The notes below the pieces were generated by a model. The model saw nothing but the letters and a program-made list of their open reading frames with translations, was not told the origin of the DNA and searched no databases. From positions 1 through 10,197 of the forward strand of contig MU120006.1 of NCBI GenBank assembly GCA_014904845.1: DNA of 10,197 nucleotides, given 5' to 3'. Each line of letters begins with the position of its first letter. Position 1 is the first letter of the stretch. The DNA comes from Acephala macrosclerotiorum. Its lineage: Eukaryota > Ascomycota > Leotiomycetes > Helotiales > Mollisiaceae. Shown here piece by piece: positions 1-8,360 of the stretch. The position numbers were made by a program, and so were the translations under genes.

Positions 1-61
<61 letters not shown>
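1..61. repeat. poly-A tract at the window edge
   Basis: The first 61 bases are all A, followed by 'ct' and more A-rich sequence. It is the longest homopolymer in the window. It could be a real A tract, the poly-A tail of an inserted retroelement, or an assembly edge. Nothing in the sequence decides between these. Confidence 0.9.
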
Positions 62-68
<7 letters not shown>

Positions 69-70
69 AA

Positions 71-86
71 AAATAATAATAATAAT
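71..86. repeat. AAT trinucleotide microsatellite
   Basis: About five AAT units follow the poly-A tract. This is simple low-complexity DNA with no coding signal. Bases 87-437 hold no gene I can support: they are AT-rich with scattered CpG, and all frames are broken at short intervals by TAA. Confidence 0.7.
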
Positions 87-437
87 ATAAATAATTTGAA
101 AATTTAATATAATATAAATCAAAAAAAAATTCTTATAATAATTTTAGTATTTCTTATTACAATACATAATAAAAAAATCAATATTTTTATTTTATTCGTT
201 TTTATTTTTACTTTAATAATTATTTAATTCTATTAATATTTAATTTTTTTCGTTTTAAATATCGCTTTCTTTAATTGTATTATATTCTCACGTTAAAATT
301 AATCGATAAAAAAACGAGATTTTTATCAAATATTTATTTTAATAAAAACTTAAAAACAAATAAATATAAAATTTAAATTACTATTTATTTACTTATAAAA
401 AAAAATTTATTTGATTTTATATTATACTATAATTTAA

Positions 438-941
438 CGTATACGTACTACAATCGAAATTTTATTTAAAAATCTTTTAAAAATCCAATTTCAAAATTTG
501 TTTTCTTTTTTATATATTAATAAACATTATTTATTTATATTATTTTATCGATTATATTTACTTGTATTCAAACGATTTTATTCGTTTTTATTCAAATATT
601 TATTATCATTATTATTAAACTCGAAATCGTTATTATTTAATCTATCGTCGTCGTTATTTAACAATTTATTTCGCGATATAAAAATTTTAATATTAACAAT
701 TTTATTATTTTAAAATCGAAAACGCGTCGTCGATACAATTTTTTCGTTAAACGAAAATTAAAACGAAATATATCGATTAAAATTAATCAAAAAAAAACGA
801 ATATTATTTTATTAATTTAATAATAAAATCATCGATTTTTTTTATATAATCGATATTTTCAATAAATTAAATAATTTGATTGAAAAAAACTTTTTATTCG
901 TTATAATTATTTCGAATTACTATTATAAAAAAATAATAATA
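438..941 (+). pseudogene. stop-poor reading frame A (unidentified, G-depleted gene relic)
   Basis: Frame +3 is open for 91 codons (438-710) and then continues to 941 with only three stops, all TAA, at 711, 759 and 813. That is 168 codons with 3 stops. In sequence of this composition about one codon in eleven should be a stop, so this is unlikely by chance. There is no ATG; a TTG at 498 would give a 71-residue ORF but has no support as a true start. The + strand here has almost no G outside CpG, so TAA can be a mutated TGG (Trp), and many Lys, Asn and Ile codons may once have been Glu, Gly, Asp or Val. The apparent product is rich in Leu, Phe and Tyr, with a TCG triplet run near 646-656. I do not recognise a family. 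Strand and gene identity are inferences; the openness is seen directly. Confidence 0.4.
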
Positions 942-1948
942 TAAAAAAAGCGAACGAAACGTAATTTCAATTAATGTCAATAAAACGTTTTTAAACGATC
1001 GATTAAAATTGTAATAATCGAGCGATATATTTATATATATAACGTATAATATAAAAAATATTAATAAAAATAATTAATTTTTAATATTAAAAATCGTAAC
1101 AATTGTCGAATTTTAATTATAAAAAAAATAAAATTTAAAAAAACGTTAATAATATTTAAAATATAATTTATATTAATAAATAAATTTTTATTAAAAATAG
1201 TATTTGTATTTTTTTTACATTAAATCGTTGTAAAATAAAAACGATTATTTTCGTTTTATAAAATGTAATTTTTTATTATTATTTTTTAAATCGATTTTAT
1301 TATTATTAAATTTTTCGTCATTATTATTACGATTTTTTATTTCGTTATAATTTAATTTTAACAAAAAATCGCAAAAAAATAAAAATTATTATCGTTTAAT
1401 TAATTTTAAATTTTTATTTTCATCGAATAAATAAATACTATCGACGTTTTTAATCATTATTACTATTGTCAAATTATTTATTTTTTATTTTAATTCGTCG
1501 TTTTTACTATAAACTTTTTTTTTTTTTTATTTTAATTTTTATTATTATTTCTTTCTTTTATCAACGAAATTAATATCAAATATAAAATTAAATACTTTCA
1601 ATTTGTATTCACTTATTGAACTTTAATTAATATAAAAATAATTTTTATAAATAAACTAATTTTTTAATAATACTTTAACGCAAAATAAAAACTAATAACA
1701 ATAAATAAAAAAATATATCGTAATCTCAAATTTAACGTAAATCATATATTGATTTACTACACTAATATAATCGTACAATAATTCGCTCAATACACAAAAA
1801 AAAAAAAAAATATAAAAATATATAAAATCGAACATTAAAAATTTTCATTTAAAACGTTACAAACGTTATATCGTCTTAAAAAAATCGTTAATATCATACT
1901 ATACATCGAAATTACTAAAAAAAATCGAAATTGTCAATTTAATAATAA
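942..1948. other. gene-less AT-rich stretch with scattered CpG
   Basis: Frame +3 of block A runs on weakly to about 1046 with stops at 942, 972, 981 and 1047, and then all frames break often. There is no RNA gene, terminator or promoter I can defend. A run of 15 or more A lies near 1796-1810. Around 1718-1760 the words 'atcgtaatctcaaattta' resemble the start of the tandem repeat units at 3043 and 3164, which hints at a distant related copy. Confidence 0.5.
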
Positions 1949-2422
1949 TTTTTAAATTATCGAAAAAACTTTCATTTATTATTATACTTTCAATATAAAA
2001 ATTATTATTATCAATTTCGATTTCAAAAATACTTAAATCGTTATTACTCAATTATACAATTGAATTTTTTATATTATATTAAAAAAACTAATCGTTTATT
2101 TTTACAATATAAAATAATAAAAACGTATTTATTTAAATTATCATTTGAATTACTATTTAATACCAATTTATTATTATCAAAAAAATTGCTTTTCTTTTCT
2201 ATAATTATATTTTCAACCTTGAAAACTATATTATTTGAATATTGATTTTTCACTACAAAATTTTCTCTTTAAAACGTAATATATAGCAATTATTCAATAA
2301 AAAAAAAATCGTAATCATCGTTATTTTTATCGATAATTATATCGTTTTTTATTCAAATATTTAAAATTAATTACTATTACTACCAATTTAAACATTTCAA
2401 TTTCAAAATTTACTTCGAATTT
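1949..2422 (+). pseudogene. stop-poor reading frame B (unidentified, G-depleted gene relic)
   Basis: Frame +2 is open for 98 codons from 1949 to 2242, then continues to 2422 with three stops only (TGA 2243, TAA 2270, TAA 2312). That is 158 codons with 3 stops. Three consecutive TAA codons at 1940-1948 close it upstream. The TTG at 2060 gives a conventional 61-residue ORF, but the frame is open well before it, so TTG is not convincing as a start. The apparent product is Leu, Phe, Tyr, Lys and Ile rich, as expected after loss of G from codons. After 2423 this frame closes and frame +1 becomes the more open one, so B and C could be one gene broken by a frameshift or intron. I do not recognise a family. 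Confidence 0.35.
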
Positions 2423-2658
2423 TAAACTCACTAATTATTACTATTAATTACAATATACTAAATTTTATATTACTCGATTTAATACATTAAAATTTATTGA
2501 AAATATTAATTAACTTTAAAACAAATTTACAACGACTTATTATACTTTTAAAACGTAAAAAAATTAATATATAAATATACGATTTAAAAACAAAAATATT
2601 TATTTTAAACGCATAAAAACAATTAAAAATATTCAAAAAAATTTCAATTTATTATTAA
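2423..2658 (+). other. transition between frames B and C
   Basis: Frame +1 is moderately open here (for example 2392-2487 and 2491-2571, broken by TAA at 2488, 2572, 2614 and 2656). It joins the strong frame that starts at 2659. It may be the 5' part of block C, but the stop density is close to background, so I do not extend the gene call into it. Confidence 0.3.
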
Positions 2659-3444
2659 TTATATAAATCGAACTACAAAAAAAATAATAAAAAAAAAAAT
2701 AAAAAAATTCATATAAATTTTTCATACTACTCTCACAAAATCGAAATACGCTTTACGATCTACTATATATTTTTAATATACTATTCTCTTCTCTCTTTTA
2801 ACGTTTTTTACTATCAAAAATATTTTAACGTTAATACTACTTCTCTCTCGCCCAAAAAAATTTACTACAATTACAAAACTTTAAAACTTTTAATTCTACG
2901 TTTTTATATCGAAAAATACCCATTTATAATTACTATTTTTTACTATTCACTACAATCGACCGATTTCAATATCATTTTTTAATCATTAGCGAAATCACAA
3001 AAAATCAAACAAAAAAATAATAATAATCGAAAAAATAAAAAAATCGTATAATCTCAAATACTACTATATCTATTTATTCGAAAACTTTAAATAAATTTAT
3101 ATATTCCAAATATTCTCATCATCGATATTTCAACTCTCATACAAATAATTAACGCGAAAAAAAATCGCATAATTTCAAATATTACTTTATTTACTCGTAC
3201 GAAAATTCTAAACAAATTAATACAATTTAAATCTTTTTCATCATTCGATATCTCAATTACCAATTTTACAACGAACGTAATTCGACATTTTATCGTCTCA
3301 AATTTAATTCAAATTCGCGTAATCAAAACAAATATAAAACGTACTACAATAAAAAAACTTACTAAAAAACGTCTCAACGCGTTATCTATTAACGATACAA
3401 TTAAACAAAAATTAAATCGCGTTACTATAAAATATTTCAATAAT
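2659..3444 (+). pseudogene. stop-poor reading frame C (unidentified, longest G-depleted gene relic)
   Basis: Frame +1 holds the two longest open runs that I found: 107 codons (2659-2979) and 118 codons (3091-3444). They are separated only by TAA at 2980, 3049 and 3088 and end at TGA 3445. That is 262 codons with three internal stops, about 1.1 percent, close to normal Trp frequency. Read literally it has no ATG, GTG or TTG start, so start-based ORF callers miss it. C is fairly common here (CC and CCC near 2851, 2919 and 2960), but G is almost confined to CpG, so the picture is G to A change on the coding strand with TGG turned to TAA. It contains the 41-residue-scale repeat at 3043-3261. The minus strand has a 57-codon open run over the repeat but many stops at 2830-3000, so + is preferred. 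No family recognised. Confidence 0.5.
3043..3261. repeat. two diverged tandem copies, unit about 121-123 bp
   Basis: Copy 1 starts near 3043 and copy 2 near 3164. Shared words include 'cgtataatctcaaatac' against 'cgcataatttcaaatat', then 'attcgaaaact' against 'gtacgaaaatt', then 'catcatcgatatttc' against 'catcattcgatatctc'. The offset is 121 at the start and 123 at the cgatat word, so copies differ by a 2-bp indel. A unit of 123 bp would be 41 codons, fitting a repeated protein module inside block C. Weaker likeness continues after 3262. Confidence 0.65.
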
Positions 3445-3990
3445 TGATTATCGTACTACAATACGTACAAATTAAATCTCGCGATATTTCAATTTTCGAA
3501 AAATTATAATATAAAATTCATAATAATATAACAATAAAACAAATCGAAAATATTTAATATTAATTTAATTCGTATTTAAATCAATATAAAGCAAATTTAA
3601 AACGATTATCAACGTCATAAAAAATTCGTAATATCGAAATTTGAAAAAAGCGATCAAAAAATTTTATTCGACATATAAATTTCAATTGTAACGTAGTTTA
3701 CTAAATAAATTTAAATTAAATAAAAAAATCGAAAATAAAACGCATACAAAAATAAACAAAATAAACTCAATATTACGAGTACAAATATTATTAAATTGTG
3801 TAAAAAGAAAAGAAAAAAAAAAAAAAACGTCGTACGAGTTTTATATTTCGCGAAAATAATACTCGATTCGTATACGTACTTTGTTTAATACGACGATTAC
3901 GATTTTCGTATACGATTTTATCGTTTGATCGTTTACGCAATTTTTAATTCGTTTTTAAAAAAACTCAAATTAATAATATATACTATTAAT
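3445..3990 (+). pseudogene. possible 3' continuation of frame C
   Basis: Frame +1 continues past TGA 3445 with open runs 3448-3528, 3601-3675, 3739-3885 (49 codons) and 3889-3990 (34 codons). Between 3676 and 3736 six stops cluster (TAA 3676, TAG 3694, TAA 3706, 3712, 3721, 3736), so the real end of the protein may lie there, with the last two runs being a separate segment. TGA and TAG here can be TGG codons with only one G changed. A weak A-rich stretch at 3803-3827 precedes the CpG cluster. No product recognised. Confidence 0.3.
3828..3951. other. dense CpG cluster with repeated cgtatacg palindromes
   Basis: I count 17 CpG in 124 bp, the densest in the window. The 8-bp palindrome cgtatacg occurs at 3869-3876 and 3907-3914; the only other copy I saw is at 438-445, inside the 10-bp palindrome acgtatacgt. 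The cluster sits at the border between the C-rich left part and the AT desert. It may simply mark DNA that was originally GC-rich, since only CpG survives. Confidence 0.6.
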
Positions 3991-5124
3991 TAAACAATAA
4001 AAAAATAATTATTAAATTTTTAAATATTTTAAATATAATTTATTATTTTAAAATAAATAAAAAAAAATTTATTTATATCGTTTATAAATAAAAATAAATA
4101 AATAATAAAAAATCGAAAAATAATTCAAAATTTATATTTTTTAAATTATTAAATTAAAAATTTAAAATATTTAATAAAATAATATTAAAATTGTTTTTTT
4201 TTATATTAATCGTTTTAATTATATATTTTAAATTTACAAAAAAAAAATCGTTTTATTAATTTTATTTATTATTATAAAAAGTAAAATTCGTATTTAATTT
4301 AATAATATTTTTTTAAAAATTTATATAATTATAAATTAAAACTTTAATTTTTAAATTATTAAATTAATAATACATTTTTATAATAATTTATTTACGATTT
4401 TATAAAAAATAAATATTATAAAATATATTTTCAATAATAAATTCAAATTTATAATTTGAAAATACTTAATTATAAAACAAATTTTATACGTAAAAATTAA
4501 AAAAAAAAAAAAAAAAATTTATTATTTAATGATTTTACAAAAATTTAAATTTTATTTTTAAATTAATTATTATTTTAAACAAATATAATACGTTAAATCA
4601 ATTTACAATTAAAATTTATTCTATGAAATTTATTACTCGAAATTAATATAATACGTATTTTCAAATATTCGTTTACTATAAAAAAAATTGTAAACGCGAA
4701 ATTCAAATTAATTATAATAAAAAAATTTACTATTAATAATTTTAACAAAATTCGATTTTTAAATTTCTAATCTTTGAAATTTTAAAAACTTTTTTTTTTT
4801 TAAGTTTTTATATTATATTCTACGAAAAACTTTTAAATATTTTTTAAATATTTAATTTTCGATTTAAATTTTTATTATAATAATTTCAATTACGTTTTTT
4901 AAATTTTATTATTTTTATATTATTTATCGCGATTTAAATTATATCGATTTTTAATATTTATATAATTTTAAAAATAATAATAAAAATAAAAAAATTATTT
5001 TATTTTTTTTATTTTTTTTATTAATTTCTATTAATACTTTGAAATTAATTATTTTAATTTATTATACGAATAATAAACTCTCGAAAAACGACGTATATTT
5101 ACACAATTTAATTTTAATTAATAA
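3991..5124. other. AT desert, no gene seen
   Basis: C outside CpG becomes rare as well as G, and TAA or TTA breaks every frame I sampled at short intervals. It contains an A run of about 19 at 4499-4517. I see no long terminal repeat boundary, tRNA-like primer site or other landmark, although the 5' end of the gypsy element found downstream could lie here. Confidence 0.5.
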
Positions 5125-5385
5125 ATCGCTTTATTAAATATATTAATAAATTTATTTGATTTAATAAAATTTTTACGATTCGTATTAAACGAAAAATACA
5201 ATTTTTACGATTTTTATATCGAATTTCAATTCGAAAAACAAATTAAATAATTACTCGAAAATAATAATTCGTCGTTAAAATATTTTAATAAATATTTTAT
5301 TATTATTATTTTAAATATTTTTTTATATTACTCGTTTTATTATTATAATAACGTAATAAAACGATTTAAAATTAATATTATTAAT
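5125..5385 (+). pseudogene. stop-poor frame upstream of the gypsy pol relic (unassigned)
   Basis: Frame +1 is open for 41 codons (5125-5247), has one TAA at 5248, then is open for 45 codons (5251-5385). Two TAA codons close it upstream (5119, 5122). It contains several CpG-bearing codons (CGA, TTC-GAA, TCG-TCG) of the kind that survive elsewhere. Its position 5' of the reverse transcriptase and just before block D suggests gag or protease of the same element, but I could not match motifs. Confidence 0.3.
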
Positions 5386-5411
5386 TAATATTATTAAAAA
5401 TTCAAAAATAA

Positions 5412-6107
5412 TTAAAAATATTCATTTTTTTTATTTTTTTATTTTCGATTTTTACGTTTATTATTAATTTATTTAATATATTAAATAAAAATTTATTTAA
5501 TTATTTTTATAACGCGAATAATATTAATAAATTTTTTTTAATATAATATTCGTTTTTGTTAACAATTAAAAATATTAACGAAAAGTTAATCGTTATTAAA
5601 ATTACTAATAATAATTATTTTTTATTATAATTATCGTTTATATTTATTAATTATTTTTTTAATTTATTTAAAAAAAAAATTTCTATAATTAAAAATAAAT
5701 AAAACGTATATTATATAAATAATAAAATATATATTTATTATACGAACGTGAAAATTATATTATATAATAATAAAAAAAAAACTTTTAAAAAATACTCGAA
5801 TATTAATATCGATATTTTATTTATAATTAAAAATATATTTTATATTTTTTATTTCAATGTCGTATTATATAAAAACTTTAAAATCGTTAATTTTTTTAAT
5901 ATAAATTTCAAATCGTAAATAAATAATTTCATTTATTTATTTATTCGATTTTTAATAATAAATAACGAATTTTTTCAATTTATAATCGAATTTTATATTG
6001 TAAAATTTTTCGATTATAATATTTTTTTATTAAACGCTATATTTAAAAGTAATTATTTAAATATTATATAAACGAAACGTATTATTAATTTCGATCGATT
6101 AAAATAT
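5412..6107 (+). pseudogene. stop-poor reading frame D (unassigned, possible gag/protease part of the element)
   Basis: Frame +3 runs 232 codons with five stops, all TAA, at 5544, 5628, 5700, 5916 and 6069, closing at TAA 6108. The open runs are 44, 27, 23, 71, 50 and 12 codons. In DNA this AT-rich about 20 or more stops would be expected. TAA here can be mutated Trp (TGG) or Gln (CAA/CAG), because both strands have lost C outside CpG. A GTG lies at 5748 but nothing supports it as a start. It lies about 0.9 kb before the first reverse transcriptase landmark and in a different frame, which fits gag-pol layouts using a frameshift, or simply decay. I tried protease, integrase and Copia RNase H patterns and none fit cleanly. 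Identity is open; the existence of a coding frame is well supported. Confidence 0.4.
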
Positions 6108-6120
6108 TAAAAAAAAAAAA

Positions 6121-6134
6121 TATATATATATATA
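6121..6134. repeat. TA dinucleotide microsatellite
   Basis: A short alternating TA run follows an A tract just after frame D closes. It is simple repeat only. Confidence 0.6.
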
Positions 6135-6840
6135 TTTTACGTTTAAATTTATATTATTAAAACGATAATTATTAATTCAAATTAAAAAACCAATATAAAA
6201 ATACGATATAAATAATTTTCAATTTATATTTCGAATTATTTTATTAATATTTTTAAAAATTTAATAATTAAAATTTTTAATAAATAAATAAAATTATTTT
6301 TTTATATTAATTTTAAACGATTATTTATTAAATTTTAAATAAAACAAATTTTAAATATATTAATAATACTAATATTTATTTCGAATTTATTAAAATATTT
6401 TAAAATTTATTTCTAATAATTAAAAATATAAAATAAAATAAAATAAAATAAAAAATTTTATTTTATTATTTTGTTTAAAAAAATTTTATTGAATTTTTTT
6501 TAAACAAATATATTTATAATTTAAAACAATAAATATTATATTCGTATTATTTAAATTTTCAAAAAAAAATATACGTTTTTTAAAATTCAATTTAAATAAT
6601 TTAAATAATAAAATAAAAATATCGATTTTTTTTAAAAAAAAAAAATATTAATTTTAATAATTTAAAATAAATTTTTTTTTGAAAATATCAAAAAAAAAAT
6701 TATATTAAAACAAATAAATTTTTTAATTTTTTTAATAAAATTAATATTATTAAAAAAAAATTTAAAAAAACTTTTATTAATTATTTTTTTAATTTTTTTA
6801 ATTTAATAAAATAATAAATTTAAATTAATAATCGATTTTA
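6135..6840. other. AT-rich stretch between frame D and the pol landmarks
   Basis: Frame +3 stays partly open to about 6240, then all frames break often. By element order, the N-terminal part of the reverse transcriptase should lie near 6600-7000, but I could not recognise it. Many A and T homopolymers here would promote indels that break the frame. Confidence 0.4.
6429..6453. repeat. TAAAA pentanucleotide microsatellite, five units
   Basis: Five direct TAAAA units with thymines at 6429, 6434, 6439, 6444 and 6449, then a longer A run. This is slippage-type repeat DNA in the AT-rich stretch. Confidence 0.75.
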
Positions 6841-7113
6841 AATGTATAAATATTAAAATATTTTTAAATATTTATTTTTTATTAAAATAAAACAATATTT
6901 TCAAAATTATTAAAAATTTAATTATTTTATTTTATTTTAATATAATTAAAAAATTCGTTTTAAAAATCGTTAAAAAATCGATTTTATAATTTTTTATTGT
7001 AAATATAAACAATTTATAATAAATATTATAAATTTAATTATTTTTTTTTTAATTTTTTTTAATATCGAATAAAATAAATTTTTAATTAATATTTTTAAAA
7101 ATTCGTATTTATT

Positions 7114-7410
7114 TATATTAATAACGTTATTATTATTTTTAAAAACATTAAATTTTATATTAATTAATTAATTAATTATTTTAATTTATTTTATAAATCG
7201 AATATAAAGTTTTTTTTTATTAAATATTATTTTATATAATTTAAATTAAAAATATTAAATTATTGAATTAATCGTTTCAAATTAAATACAATAAAAAACA
7301 ATCGAAATAATTAAAATTTTATAATTTTTTATTATTTTAAAATAATTTAAATATAAATTCGATTTTTTCGATTATTATTAAAAATTCGTTTTATATTTTA
7401 TTATAATTTT
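7114..7410 (+). other. reverse transcriptase catalytic box and thumb/connection segment
   Basis: TAT-ATT-AAT-AAC at 7114-7125 reads Tyr-Ile-Asp-Asp when A is allowed to be G, followed by GTT and three ATT codons and TTT (Val-Val-Val-Val-Phe or similar), matching the YxDD box and its hydrophobic strand. Forty-six codons later comes LG..VDRFGLST and then RFIPYY, both standard gypsy positions before RNase H. A TTAA tandem run at about 7160-7178 may have expanded by slippage and disturbed the frame locally. Confidence 0.7.
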
Positions 7411-7620
7411 TAAATCGTTTTAAACTTTAAAAATATATAATTTTAAAAAATTTTTATTTAAAAATCAAATTAAAATTATTATATTAAAAAATATTTAATC
7501 GAATTCGTAAACGAATTAAAAAATTTATTATTAAATAATATTAAATATATATAAAAAACGCTATAAAATCGTTTATATAAATACTTTTAATTAATTTTTT
7601 TTAATTTTAAAATTTATTTT

Positions 7621-7980
7621 ATTTTATATATAAATAATAATAAAAAAATAAAATTTAACGTCGTATTATATTAAATAAATAAAAACGATATTAAATATTT
7701 AATTTTATTTTTCTTAAAAAATTATTAATTTACAAAATTAAAAACAAATATATTAATTTAAATTTTTTAAAAATTATTATATTTTTTAAATAATAATAAT
7801 ATAATCGTTTATATCGATTATAATACGATTATTAATACGTTTAAAAACAACGATTTTATTTTTTTAAAACGTTTAAATAAACTCGTAAATTATTAATTAT
7901 TATTTTTTAAATATTAAAATTATATATAAATTATTTATTGATCAAAAAAATTACATATTAATATTAATATATTATTACAA
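7621..7980 (+). other. gypsy RNase H domain relic
   Basis: The domain starts with a Thr-Asp-Gly-Ser pattern (7630-7641), where gypsy elements have TDAS or TDGS around the first catalytic Asp, then Gly-x-Gly-Ala-Val-Leu-Tyr-Gln. TELE (7732-7743) carries the catalytic Glu region, with Leu-Val-Trp shortly after. VYTDHSATV (7807-7833) carries another conserved Asp. The domain ends in PGKLH.NADALSR (7942-7980), the classic gypsy linker to integrase. The Asp-to-Asp distance from TDH to ADALS is 50 codons, against about 51 in fungal-type elements I remember. The TDHSAT and TELE..LVW wording points to a fungal gypsy clade. Confidence 0.8.
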
Positions 7981-8279
7981 ATAATTAAAAAAAAAAAATT
8001 TAAATTTTAAATTATTAAATTTTTTTTTAGCGTTTTTTAATTTTTAAATAAAATTTTATTTAAATTTAATACGTTTAAACTTATAATCAATTATATAAAA
8101 AATTAATTTATATATAATATATCGATATTTATTTAATGTAAATTCGTTCGAAAATCGTTATAATATAATTAATTTTAAAATTTTTAATATTTGAATTTTT
8201 AATAAATTTTAATAAATTAAACTTTTTATATTAAAAAAATTTTATCGATTTAAAATTTTTTTATTTTTTTTATTAAATC
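7981..8279 (+). pseudogene. expected integrase start, not resolved
   Basis: Frame +1 continues after NADALSR with moderate openness to about 8110, then stops become dense. The zinc-binding HHCC region and the integrase core should follow in a gypsy element, but no H..H..C..C or DDE pattern could be fixed by eye in the two-letter-like sequence. It may be deleted or disrupted by indels. Confidence 0.3.
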
Positions 8280-8360
8280 TCGAAAATATTTTATTAATTC
8301 TTTAAATAATTATAATAATTTTATTAATCTTTCTATTTAAAATCGAAAATATTTTATTAA
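8280..8360. repeat. direct repeat tcgaaaatattttattaa, two copies 63 bp apart
   Basis: The 18-base word is at 8280-8297 and 8343-8360, with 'ttttattaa' also recurring between them. A 63-bp offset equals 21 codons. It may be an internal duplication in the element or a chance product of low complexity. Confidence 0.5.

Larger units (their letters stand above)
6841..8250 (+). pseudogene. pol: hypermutated Ty3/gypsy retrotransposon pol relic (RT and RNase H)
   Basis: This is a dead copy of the polyprotein that reverse-transcribes a gypsy-type LTR retrotransposon. Read in frame +1 with A as A/G, T as T/C and CpG literal, landmarks appear in the correct order: a GHYEF..PFGL-like segment (7021-7056, weak), YIDD (7114-7125), LG..VDRFGLST (7255-7290), RFIPYY (7387-7404), TDGS to GAVLYQ (7630-7674), TELE and LVW (7732-7761), VYTDHSATV (7807-7833), PGKLH.NADALSR (7942-7980). 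All are in one frame. The Gln of LYQ and the Trp of LVW are now TAA (7672, 7759), as the rule predicts. CpG bases are preserved where the motif predicts them, as in AAC-GTC-GTA for Gly-Ala-Val. Integrase should follow 7980; frame +1 continues but I could not fix its motifs. The core call rests on 7114-7980; the outer limits are loose. Confidence 0.78.

Noticed and set aside
498..713. 71-residue ORF as a genuine gene
   Set aside because: It begins at TTG inside a frame already open from 438, has no ribosome-binding context, and sits in eukaryote-like DNA. It is better treated as part of frame A.
2060..2245. 61-residue ORF as a genuine gene
   Set aside because: The TTG start is arbitrary; the frame is open from 1949. 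It is low in complexity and matches nothing I know.
3088..3260. Minus-strand open run of about 57 codons across the tandem repeat
   Set aside because: It has no good start, and the minus frame I followed onward is full of stops at 2830-3000 where + frame C has none, so it is probably a shadow.
5787..6107. Copia-type RNase H in frame D (GYSDAD-like start)
   Set aside because: The first residues fit, but the expected Trp-Ala-Gly and Ala-Glu-Tyr positions do not, and the two-fold degenerate alphabet makes partial matches easy.
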